In this document: positions 1 to 5,255 of the stretch, piece by piece
Layout: each line of letters opens with the position of its first letter
Position numbering within the stretch: the stretch's first letter is position 1
Origin: Avoscillospira sp045589035
GTDB lineage: Bacteria > Bacillota > Clostridia > Oscillospirales > Oscillospiraceae
Assembly: GCA_045589035.1 (NCBI GenBank)
Contig: JAZNFJ010000100.1
Span: 1-5,255 of the forward strand
Reading direction: 5' to 3'
Length of the DNA: 5,255 nt
Notes under the pieces: model-generated
Database searches by the model: none
What the model was told of the DNA's origin: nothing
What the model saw: the letters and a program-made list of their open reading frames with translations, nothing else
Made by a program: the position numbers and the translations under genes

Positions 1-1779
1 AAGATTGAGGATAAGGCAAAGGAAGCCGGCGTGACCCCCCAGCAGTTCGTAGACAACATCGTTCTGGGCGAAAAGGGCGTGCTGGATCTGTGGAAGCTGA
101 TGAACATTTCTTACGACCGGTTCATCCGCACCACCGACGACTACCATGTAGCCGCCATCCAGAAGATCTTCAAAAAGATGTACGAGAACGGTGACATCTA
201 CAAGGGCACCTACAAGGGCAAGTACTGCAAGCCCTGTGAGTCCTTCTGGACCGAAAGCCAGCTGGTGGACGGCAAGTGCCCCGACTGCGGCAGAGAGTGC
301 ATGGACGCAGAAGAGGAAGCCTACTTCTTCCGTCTTTCCAAGTACGCTGACAGATTGCAGGATCTGCTGGAAAACACCGATTTTCTGGAGCCCCGGAGCC
401 GCGTCAACGAGATGGTCAATAACTTCATCAAGCCGGGTCTCGAGGACCTGTGCGTTTCCCGTACCAGCTTCACCTGGGGTGTTCCCGTGGACTTCGACGA
501 AGGCCATGTGGTCTATGTGTGGATCGATGCCCTGTTTAACTACATGACCGCTCTTGGCTTCTGCAACGACAAGTACGACGATCTGAAGGAATTCTGGCCT
601 GCCGATGTCCACTTTGTGGGCAAGGAGATCGTCCGTTTCCACTCTATCATCTGGCCCGCCATGCTGATGAGCCTGGATCTGCCCCTGCCGAAAAAAGTCT
701 ACGGCCACGGCTGGCTGAACTTCAACGGTGAGAAGATGTCCAAGTCCCGGGGCAATGTTGTCGATCCCTATATCCTCTCCGAGCGTTTCGGCGTGGATGC
801 CCTGCGGTTCTTCCTGCTTCGCACCTTCCCCTTCGGCTCTGACGGCAACTTCACCAACGAGCTGCTGATGTCCACCATCAACACCGACCTTGCCAATACT
901 CTGGGCAATCTGGTTTCCCGCACCGTGGCTATGAACCAGAAGTATTTTGGCGGCACCCTGACAGAGGGCGGCGAGTCCGCACCTCTGGACGAAGAGCTGA
1001 AGACCCTTGCCGCAGAGGTCTGCGCGAACTACGAAAAGCAGATGGATAAGTTCCAGTTCTCCGTGGCGCTGAACGAAGTGTTCCGGCTGCTGGACCGGGC
1101 CAACAAGTATATCGATGAGACCACCCCGTGGATTCTGGCCAAGAGTGAAGACACCATGCCCCGGCTGCTGGCGGTCATGAAGAACCTGTGCGAGTGCATC
1201 CGCATCGCCGCCATCCTGATCACCCCCTTCATGCCCGAAACCGCTGAGAAAATCTTTGCTCTGCTGAATGTTCCCGCGGACGCACAGGTCTGGGATGCCA
1301 AGGGCTACTGCGCTGACCACAGCTGGACCACCACCGTGGGCGCGCCCCTGTTCCCCCGTCTGGATGTGGAGAAGGAGCTGGCCGCTCTGGAAGAGATGAG
1401 TAGGCCCAAGCCCACCATCGAGATCGAGCCTTACGCCACTGAGAATGTGGATTTCGACACCTTCTGCAAGTCCGATTTCCGGGCAGTGAAGGTCAAAGCC
1501 TGCGTGCCTGTCAAGAAGTCCGACAAGCTGCTGCAGTTTACCCTGGATGACGGCACCGGTACCGACCGGCAGATCCTCTCCGGCATTGCCAAGTATTATA
1601 AGCCCGAAGAGCTGGTGGGCAAGACCCTGGTGGCAATCACCAACCTGCCCCCCCGGAAGATGATGGGCAAGGAGTCCTGCGGCATGCTGCTGTCCGCTGT
1701 TCACACCGATAAGGGCGAAGAGAAGCTGAACCTCATTATGATCGACGACGCCATCCCCGCCGGCGCCAAGCTCTGCTAA
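1..1779 (+). CDS. metG: Methionyl-tRNA synthetase, 5'-truncated by window edge
   Basis: Class I aminoacyl-tRNA synthetase that charges tRNA-Met (initiator and elongator) with methionine in the cytoplasm. The reading frame is open from base 1 to TAA at 1777-1779 (592 codons). A GTG at 31 could be read as a start, but the ten codons before it (KIEDKAKEAG) are standard MetRS sequence that normally follows GTDEHGQ, so the gene is cut by the window and roughly 55-60 residues, including the HIGH motif, are missing. Numbering from base 1, visible landmarks are a four-cysteine zinc knuckle (C76, C79, C93, C96), the YVWIDAL core motif (172-178), the KMSKS ATP-binding loop (245-249), the anticodon-binding helix region with TTPWILAK (Trp377), and a C-terminal EMAPII/Trbp111-like tRNA-binding OB domain (about 484-592). 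This is the usual long Firmicute form. No frameshift or missing residue is seen. It runs convergent with the tldD-tldE operon and has its own terminator. Confidence 0.98.
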   Translation, partial: KIEDKAKEAGVTPQQFVDNIVLGEKGVLDLWKLMNISYDRFIRTTDDYHVAAIQKIFKKMYENGDIYKGTYKGKYCKPCESFWTESQLVDGKCPDCGRECMDAEEEAYFFRLSKYADRLQDLLENTDFLEPRSRVNEMVNNFIKPGLEDLCVSRTSFTWGVPVDFDEGHVVYVWIDALFNYMTALGFCNDKYDDLKEFWPADVHFVGKEIVRFHSIIWPAMLMSLDLPLPKKVYGHGWLNFNGEKMSKSRGNVVDPYILSERFGVDALRFFLLRTFPFGSDGNFTNELLMSTINTDLANTLGNLVSRTVAMNQKYFGGTLTEGGESAPLDEELKTLAAEVCANYEKQMDKFQFSVALNEVFRLLDRANKYIDETTPWILAKSEDTMPRLLAVMKNLCECIRIAAILITPFMPETAEKIFALLNVPADAQVWDAKGYCADHSWTTTVGAPLFPRLDVEKELAALEEMSRPKPTIEIEPYATENVDFDTFCKSDFRAVKVKACVPVKKSDKLLQFTLDDGTGTDRQILSGIAKYYKPEELVGKTLVAITNLPPRKMMGKESCGMLLSAVHTDKGEEKLNLIMIDDAIPAGAKLC

Positions 1780-1789
1780 TGCATAATGC

Positions 1790-1824
1790 AAAAGGGTCAT
1801 CCAATGTGGTGACCCTTTTCTTCA
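1790..1824 (+). terminator. Intrinsic terminator of metG
   Basis: A perfect 10-bp stem pairs AAAAGGGTCA (1790-1799) with TGACCCTTTT (1810-1819) across a 10-nt loop, and a T-rich tail (TTTTCTTCATTT) follows. It begins 10 nt after the metG stop codon, the expected place for rho-independent termination. The A-run on the 5' side means it could also work, more weakly, on the opposite strand. Confidence 0.9.
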
Positions 1825-1841
1825 TTTATACAATCTTGACA

Positions 1842-2153
1842 GTACGGCAAGGGGACGTGTTACTTTCTTGTTTCCGAACAAGAAAGTAACCAAAGAAATC
1901 GGTCAAGGGGAGGAACTGAGTTGATTGCTCCCGCAATCAAAGCCGTCCCTCCCCTTAAACCCCTCCCGCCCGCTCTTAGTGATGGCGCGGAATAGTGTTT
2001 CGGCTTTAGACGAATTTCCGAAAGCACCATCATAGTGGCGGCGGGGGGATTCTTAAGGGGGATGCATTTGCTCGAAATGCCCCCTTAAGCCGGCTTCTTT
2101 CCTCCCTTTCTTGCCGGAACAAGAAAGGGAGCCCGCCGGGAGGCATGCCGTAC
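1842..2153. repeat. 312-bp imperfect palindromic element with nested hairpins (MITE/REP-like)
   Basis: No convincing gene lies here. The segment is bounded by an 8-bp terminal inverted repeat, GTACGGCA (1842-1849) and TGCCGTAC (2146-2153). Each half then carries, in mirror order: a hairpin with a TTCTTG/CAAGAA stem (left 1859-1872/1877-1890, 14 bp perfect; right 2102-2113/2120-2131, 12 bp perfect); a short AAAGAA and CGG block; and a second hairpin with an AAGGGG/CCCCTT base (left 1905-1913/1948-1956 with inner stem 1921-1928/1933-1940; right 2052-2061/2080-2089 with inner stem 2065-2069/2075-2079). The middle has a further nested stem, TGATGG (1980-1985) with CCATCA (2027-2032) and GTGTTTCGG (1995-2003) with CCGAAAGCAC (2018-2027). 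It sits between two terminators in a convergent intergenic region, which fits a tolerated insertion. No clear target-site duplication was found. The family is unnamed to me. Non-autonomous mobile element or genome-wide palindromic repeat is inference. Confidence 0.8.
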
Positions 2154-2194
2154 CTGCATATTTGCTAACAACTACCGTTTCTCCACTAGCAGCA

Positions 2195-2225
2195 AAAAGC
2201 ACTCCGGATTTTCCGGAGTGCTTTT
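2195..2225 (-). terminator. Intrinsic terminator of the tldD-tldE operon
   Basis: A perfect 13-bp stem pairs AAAAGCACTCCGG (2195-2207) with CCGGAGTGCTTTT (2213-2225) around a 5-nt loop. Read on the minus strand it starts 10 nt after the tldE stop codon and ends in a run of five T residues (2198-2194 on the plus strand are A). The symmetric A/T flanks could allow some bidirectional termination. Confidence 0.93.
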
Positions 2226-2235
2226 GTGATTGGTT

Positions 2236-3582
2236 TTACTTACCCGCAACACTGAGGCCATCCACCCAAGTGGTGGGTGCGCCGAAGGCGGTGCTGCCCA
2301 TGGCAGTGGGCAGATGGGCGTTACCCGCAACAGCCACCACATTTTTCAGCAGCTCGTAGAAGTTGCCCGCCACGGTGAAGCTCTTGACCGCGGTGGTCTT
2401 GACGCCGTTCTCGATCATGAAGCCGGCACTCTGCAGCGAGAAGTCACCGGTAATGGCATTAGCACCGGCATGGAGTCCGCTGAGGGAGTTGATGTACACA
2501 CCGTTACCCACCTTCGCCAGCAGTTCCTCTTCCGTCATCTCGCCGCCCTCTAAGTACATGCTGAAGGGGCGCACACCCACGGCGCTGGCATAGCCGCCCT
2601 TGGTCGCGTTGCCGGTGGTTTCCACGCCTGCCACATTGGCGGTCTTCAGATTGTACAGCAGGGTCTTGAACACACCCTTTTCGATAATGTTCTTTTTGGC
2701 AGTGGGAGAGCCTTCCGCGTCGAAAGGCATGGGCATGGGATTTTCCGGATGGAAGGGATCGTCCACGATGGTCACGATGTCGGCCGCGATGGTCTCCCCT
2801 TCCTTGCCTGCCAGCTTACTCAGACCCTTCTGGGCAGCTTCGGAGGAGAAAATGCTGGCATATACCTGCAGCAGGCTGCTCATGGCTTCGCTGTCAAAGA
2901 CAACGGGATACTGACCGGTGGGTGCCACCTCGCCGCCCAGTTTGCGCAGGGCGCACTGGGCTGCCTTTTGGGTCAGCTCGTCGGTGTCGATTTCCTCCAA
3001 AGAACCCAGCTTGATCTGGTAATCGTTGGCCATTTCCTTGCCGTTGGACACCACCGCAGCCACCACCAGACCGGCAAGGCTGATCTCGTGGTACAGGTCC
3101 AGACCCTTGGAATTGACGATGGCGGTAACGGACTTTTCGCTGATGCCCTGGGTGGAAGAGCCGTCGATAACCGCCTTGTCCGCGGCATAAATCTTCTCCT
3201 GGGTGCTAAGCACCTTAGCGATGAGGGCATCGGTGGTGGGCAGAACCATGGGTTTGCGGTCAATGACAGCATAAGTCTTGCCGCCCTCACCCAAAAATAC
3301 CTTCTCTTCGGATTCCAGAACCTCTGCGTTGGCAGCAGCCCGGGCCACGATGGCTTTGGCTTCTTCTGCGCTGAGTGCTTCGGTGGAAGCGTAGCCCATC
3401 TTGCCGCCCACGATGCAGCGGAAGCAGACACCGCCCTCGGTGGAATCGGTAAACTGGTTGATGCTGTGCTGGAAGGCAGAAACGGAGGTGGACTCCCCTG
3501 CCTGATAATAAAGCTCATAATCGGCAATGCCCATGGCCTGTGCCTCGGCAATGACGAGTTCCTTAAATTCTGCAAAATTCAT
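2236..3582 (-). CDS. pmbA: TldE/PmbA-type subunit of TldD/TldE metalloprotease
   Basis: A 448-residue protein of the TldD/PmbA (peptidase U62) family, the usual length for PmbA/TldE. In characterised bacteria it pairs with TldD in a cytoplasmic protease that degrades unfolded peptides and trims leader peptides of some RiPPs. TldE is the non-catalytic partner. Visible family signatures are the N-terminal MNFAEFKELVIAEAQAMG helix, EGGVCFRCIVGGKMGYAST (49-67), PMPFDAEGSPT (284-294), TTGNAT (322-327), LSGLHAGANAITGDFSLQS (367-385), IENG (390-393) and FTVAGNFYELLKNVVAVAG (402-420). The region where TldD has HExxxH reads VVFDSEAMSSLL (227-238), so the zinc motif is absent, as expected for TldE. The start is ATG 3582-3580 with AGGAGG 8 nt upstream. 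It is second in an operon behind tldD and has no separate promoter that I can see. Its C-terminus ends at LSVAGK, the normal family end. Confidence 0.93.
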   Translation of the reverse strand: MNFAEFKELVIAEAQAMGIADYELYYQAGESTSVSAFQHSINQFTDSTEGGVCFRCIVGGKMGYASTEALSAEEAKAIVARAAANAEVLESEEKVFLGEGGKTYAVIDRKPMVLPTTDALIAKVLSTQEKIYAADKAVIDGSSTQGISEKSVTAIVNSKGLDLYHEISLAGLVVAAVVSNGKEMANDYQIKLGSLEEIDTDELTQKAAQCALRKLGGEVAPTGQYPVVFDSEAMSSLLQVYASIFSSEAAQKGLSKLAGKEGETIAADIVTIVDDPFHPENPMPMPFDAEGSPTAKKNIIEKGVFKTLLYNLKTANVAGVETTGNATKGGYASAVGVRPFSMYLEGGEMTEEELLAKVGNGVYINSLSGLHAGANAITGDFSLQSAGFMIENGVKTTAVKSFTVAGNFYELLKNVVAVAGNAHLPTAMGSTAFGAPTTWVDGLSVAGK

Positions 3583-3590
3583 TTTAAAAA

Positions 3591-3596
3591 CCTCCT
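3591..3596 (-). promoter_or_regulatory. Ribosome binding site of pmbA/tldE
   Basis: AGGAGG on the minus strand, 8 nt before the ATG at 3582, with an A/T-only spacer (TTTTTAAA). It fixes this start. It lies 10 nt downstream of the 58-nt structured repeat that fills the rest of the spacer, so it should stay single-stranded when that repeat folds. Confidence 0.9.
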
Positions 3597-3606
3597 AATA
3601 TTTGGC

Positions 3607-3664
3607 TTGTAGGGGCGGATGCCCACATCCGCCCGCTGGCCGGTGTAGTCACCGGCCCCTACAA
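3607..3664. repeat. 58-nt cruciform / three-way-junction palindromic repeat
   Basis: Outer arms TTGTAGGGGC (3607-3616) and GCCCCTACAA (3655-3664) are perfectly complementary. They enclose two further perfect stem-loops: GGGCGGATG/CATCCGCCC (3613-3621/3626-3634, loop CCCA) and GGCCGGTG/CACCGGCC (3638-3645/3650-3657, loop TAGT). The outer and inner stems share a few bases at their junctions, so they compete slightly. The repeat starts 7 nt after the tldD stop codon and ends 10 nt before the pmbA ribosome binding site, filling the spacer. From memory, TAGGGGCGGATG...CATCCGCCC palindromes recur between genes in gut Clostridia, but I could not search for copies. It lacks a T-tract, so it is not a good terminator. 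In the mRNA it may stabilise or partly separate tldD from pmbA (inference). Confidence 0.85.
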
Positions 3665-3671
3665 TACCATA

Positions 3672-5051
3672 TCAGCGACCGCCTACGGTGATGGAAGACA
3701 CGCGGATCAGCGCCTGACCCACATTGGTGGGAACGCTGCCGCTACTGGATCCGCACATGCCCTGACCCATATCCAGCTCAGTGCCCACCATGTCGATGTT
3801 CTGAATAACCTCGCTGCCCTTGCCAACCAAAGAAGCACCCCGAACCGGCTCGCAAATCTCGCCGTTTCTGACGATGTAGCCTTCGCTGACGGCGAAGTTA
3901 AACTCACCGGTAACAGGATTGACGGAGCCGCCGCCCATCTGCTTGCAGTACAGGCCGTACTCGATGGAGCCAATGATATCCTCGTTCTTATCGGTACCGG
4001 GGGCGATGTAGGTGTTGGTCATACGGCTGGTGGGGGTGTAGGCGTAGCTCTGGCGCCGGGCGTTGCCGGTGGAGGCCATGCCCATCCGCCGGCCGTTGAA
4101 CTTATCCACCATGTAGGATTTCAGAATACCGTTTTCAATCAGCACATTTTTCTGTGCGGGGGTACCCTCGTCGTCGATATTGATGGAGCCCCAAGCACCC
4201 GGGATGGTGCCGTCATCGATGGCGGTGACCTTTTCACCTGCGATTTTTTCACCCAGCTTGCCGGTGAACTGGCTTCTTCCGTAAGCCACGGAGCTGGCTT
4301 CCAGAGAGTGGCCGCAGGCCTCGTGGAAGATCACGCCGCCGAAGCCGTTGTCAATGGCAACGGGCATCACACCGGCGGGGCAGTAACCGGCACCAGCCAT
4401 GGTGACTGCCTGCCTGGCTGCTTGGAGACCCACATCCTTGGGGTCGATGATATCAAACATTTCCATACCCATGCGGCGGCCGGGGTTGAAAGAGCCGGTC
4501 TGGGTGCCGCTGCCGCAGTCCGCCACAGCGGAAATGCTCATACGGGTACGGATCTGCCGATCCTGCGCATACACGCCGTCGGTGTTGGCAATGAGGATGT
4601 TGTGATCCACATCCAGCAATGTGCCGCTGACCTGCACGATGGAGTCGGCATAATCCTTGGCGGCAAAGTAGCCTTCCTTCAAAACCGCCACCTTTTCCTT
4701 GTTGGAAACGGAGGTGGGGGCGATCTTCACGGGATGGGTGTCACCGAAAATCCGCTCCCGCAGCACGATATCGATTTGCGCGGTGCCTTCGCCCAGAGCG
4801 TCGGCAGCCTTCTTGGCGCAGCGGAGCAAGCCTTCCTCAGAGGTATCGACAGTGGTAGCCATGACACTGCGCAGACCCTTATAGACCCGGACAGCGGCAC
4901 CGGCAATGACACCGTCATTGATGGAATCCACCTTGGAGGCGATCATGTTGATGGAATGGTTGAGGGTATTCTCCGCAAAAAGCTCGGCATAATCCGCGCC
5001 GGTAGCCACAGCCGCCTGCAGAACACGGGAGCAAATATCTCTGGAAATCAA
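3672..5051 (-). CDS. tldD: TldD-type zinc metalloprotease, catalytic subunit
   Basis: A 459-residue catalytic subunit of the TldD/TldE protease (peptidase U62). In E. coli the heterodimer degrades unfolded peptides such as the CcdA antitoxin and removes the microcin B17 leader. The zinc motif HExxxH is present as HEACGH (H243, E244, H248), followed by SLEASSVAYG. The third metal ligand is expected to be C433 in GMCGSSSGSVPTNVGQ, matching the C-terminal cysteine of TldD. Other signatures are DDGTIPGAWGSINIDDEGTP, RRMGMASTGNARRQSYAYTPTSRMTNT and the C-terminal SSITVGGR. The start is TTG at 5051-5049 (MISRDICSRVLQ...). AAAGGAG lies 8 nt upstream, family homology begins here, and a promoter covers the longer in-frame starts: the ATG at 5114 overlaps the -35 box and the ATG at 5084 lies before the predicted transcript start. 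It leads the tldD-pmbA operon. All catalytic residues are intact and the substrate is unknown. Confidence 0.94.
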   Translation of the reverse strand: MISRDICSRVLQAAVATGADYAELFAENTLNHSINMIASKVDSINDGVIAGAAVRVYKGLRSVMATTVDTSEEGLLRCAKKAADALGEGTAQIDIVLRERIFGDTHPVKIAPTSVSNKEKVAVLKEGYFAAKDYADSIVQVSGTLLDVDHNILIANTDGVYAQDRQIRTRMSISAVADCGSGTQTGSFNPGRRMGMEMFDIIDPKDVGLQAARQAVTMAGAGYCPAGVMPVAIDNGFGGVIFHEACGHSLEASSVAYGRSQFTGKLGEKIAGEKVTAIDDGTIPGAWGSINIDDEGTPAQKNVLIENGILKSYMVDKFNGRRMGMASTGNARRQSYAYTPTSRMTNTYIAPGTDKNEDIIGSIEYGLYCKQMGGGSVNPVTGEFNFAVSEGYIVRNGEICEPVRGASLVGKGSEVIQNIDMVGTELDMGQGMCGSSSGSVPTNVGQALIRVSSITVGGR

Positions 5052-5059
5052 GCAAAACA

Positions 5060-5066
5060 CTCCTTT
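5060..5066 (-). promoter_or_regulatory. Ribosome binding site of tldD, deciding a TTG start
   Basis: AAAGGAG on the minus strand, followed by an 8-nt spacer (TGTTTTGC) and TTG at 5051. The spacing is identical to that at pmbA. This site decides in favour of TTG over the upstream in-frame ATG codons at 5084 and 5114, neither of which has a comparable site. Confidence 0.88.
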
Positions 5067-5085
5067 TGTGTCAAAGTATGCCATG

Positions 5086-5114
5086 AGTATAGCATAAACC
5101 CCTTGCGTTTGCAA
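5086..5114 (-). promoter_or_regulatory. Sigma-A-type extended -10 promoter of the tldD-pmbA operon
   Basis: On the minus strand, -35 TTGCAA (5114-5109) is separated by exactly 17 nt from -10 TATACT (5091-5086, five of six consensus bases). The -10 is preceded by TG plus one base (TGC), an extended -10 motif. Initiation is predicted near 5079, giving a 5' leader of about 28 nt that holds the ribosome binding site and leads to the TTG start. Not experimentally supported. Confidence 0.8.
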
Positions 5115-5115
5115 C

Positions 5116-5133
5116 GATAAATGATCGTTTATC
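5116..5133. promoter_or_regulatory. 18-nt dyad upstream of the tldD promoter, possible operator
   Basis: GATAAA (5116-5121) and TTTATC (5128-5133) flank TGATCG, whose central GATC is itself palindromic. Only one of nine base-pair positions fails, so this is a near-perfect 18-nt dyad. It lies one base upstream of the -35 box, where an activator or repressor could contact RNA polymerase. A+T-rich dyads arise by chance fairly often, and the regulator, if any, is unknown. Confidence 0.4.
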
Positions 5134-5154
5134 TTACCCGCTATCTTACTTTCG

Positions 5155-5255
5155 TGTCATCCTGAGCGAGCGCAGCGAGTCGAAGGATCCGCATCCCAAA
5201 AATACTGTAATTACAAAGTTTTTTCTTTAGGAGAACGGATTCTTCGACTCCGCCT
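5155..5255. repeat. Inverted-repeat element, cut by right window edge
   Basis: GAGTCGAAGGATCCG (5177-5191) is repeated in inverted orientation as CGGATTCTTCGACTC (5236-5250), matching at 14 of 15 positions. The left arm is preceded by TGTCATCCTGAGCGAG. A matching right end would be expected just beyond base 5255, where CGCCT begins. The 44-nt centre is A/T-rich and contains the perfect palindrome TGTAATTACA (5206-5215). From memory, TGTCATCCTGAGCG...GTCGAAGGATC units occur between genes in many unrelated bacteria, often in facing pairs. No coding potential is seen. The outer boundary and full length cannot be determined here. Confidence 0.7.

Noticed and set aside
31..33. GTG at 31 as the start of metG
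   Set aside because: Codons 1-10 are conserved MetRS sequence, and the HIGH-containing N-terminus must lie upstream, so the gene is truncated by the window, not short.
1836..1864. Perfect -35 hexamer TTGACA (1836-1841) abutting the left end of the 312-bp element
   Set aside because: At 17-nt spacing the -10 position reads GTTACT (three of six), and it lies inside a perfect hairpin. 16- and 18-nt spacings are no better. It is not supportable as a promoter without transcript data.
1842..2153. Known riboswitch, tRNA or other structured RNA gene in the 312-bp element
   Set aside because: No cloverleaf, CCA end or riboswitch core was recognised, and the location between convergent gene ends does not suit a leader regulator. 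Mirror-symmetric halves fit a repeat element better.
2111..2359. Plus-strand open frame crossing the repeat and the tldE 3' end
   Set aside because: It would start inside a hairpin of the repeat, read through the tldE terminator and end within pmbA antisense. It has no ribosome binding site.
2749..3612. Long plus-strand open frame (287 codons) opposite pmbA
   Set aside because: It is antisense to a gene with clear family motifs throughout. It has no ribosome binding site or recognisable motif, and its length is explained by the GC-rich codon use of pmbA.
3607..3664. Repeat in the tldD-pmbA spacer as a CRISPR unit or as an intrinsic terminator
   Set aside because: It is a single copy with no repeat-spacer pattern, and neither strand has a T-tract after the stem. 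It fits a dispersed palindromic repeat better.
4308..5120. Long plus-strand open frame (270 codons) opposite tldD
   Set aside because: It is a shadow of tldD. Its His/Gly-rich composition reflects reverse-complemented tldD codons, and it runs through the tldD promoter.

Overview
The window looks like chromosomal DNA from a gut-type Firmicute, most plausibly Clostridia in or near Oscillospiraceae/Ruminococcaceae (Faecalibacterium or Subdoligranulum-like). This is an inference from the Firmicute-style methionyl-tRNA synthetase, strong GGAGG ribosome binding sites, GC-rich third codon positions and intergenic palindromic repeats. No sequence search was possible, so the genus is a guess.

Layout. 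Positions 1-1779 (+) hold the 3' nine-tenths of metG, cut by the left edge just before the codons for residues KIEDKAKEAG, so the HIGH motif lies outside. An intrinsic terminator follows (1790-1824). Positions 1842-2153 are non-coding and form one large imperfect palindrome of about 312 bp, built from nested hairpins and bounded by an 8-bp terminal inverted repeat. A second strong terminator (2195-2225) closes the convergent minus-strand operon. That operon reads right to left: tldD (3672-5051, TTG start, intact HExxxH), an 88-nt spacer filled by a 58-nt three-way-junction repeat, then the tldE/pmbA partner (2236-3582). A good extended -10 sigma-A-type promoter lies at 5086-5114, with a near-perfect 18-nt dyad directly upstream of it. 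The right edge (5155-5255) holds part of a third, different inverted-repeat element.

Function. metG is housekeeping. TldD and TldE/PmbA are known to form a heteromeric zinc metalloprotease that degrades unfolded peptides and, in some bacteria, matures RiPPs such as microcin B17. Here the pair stands without any recognisable RiPP precursor or modification gene, so its substrate is unknown.

The coding content is ordinary. The unusual feature is that every intergenic interval carries a different palindromic repeat. The 312-bp element, with two homologous half-elements in mirror orientation and mutually exclusive foldings, is the most interesting of them.
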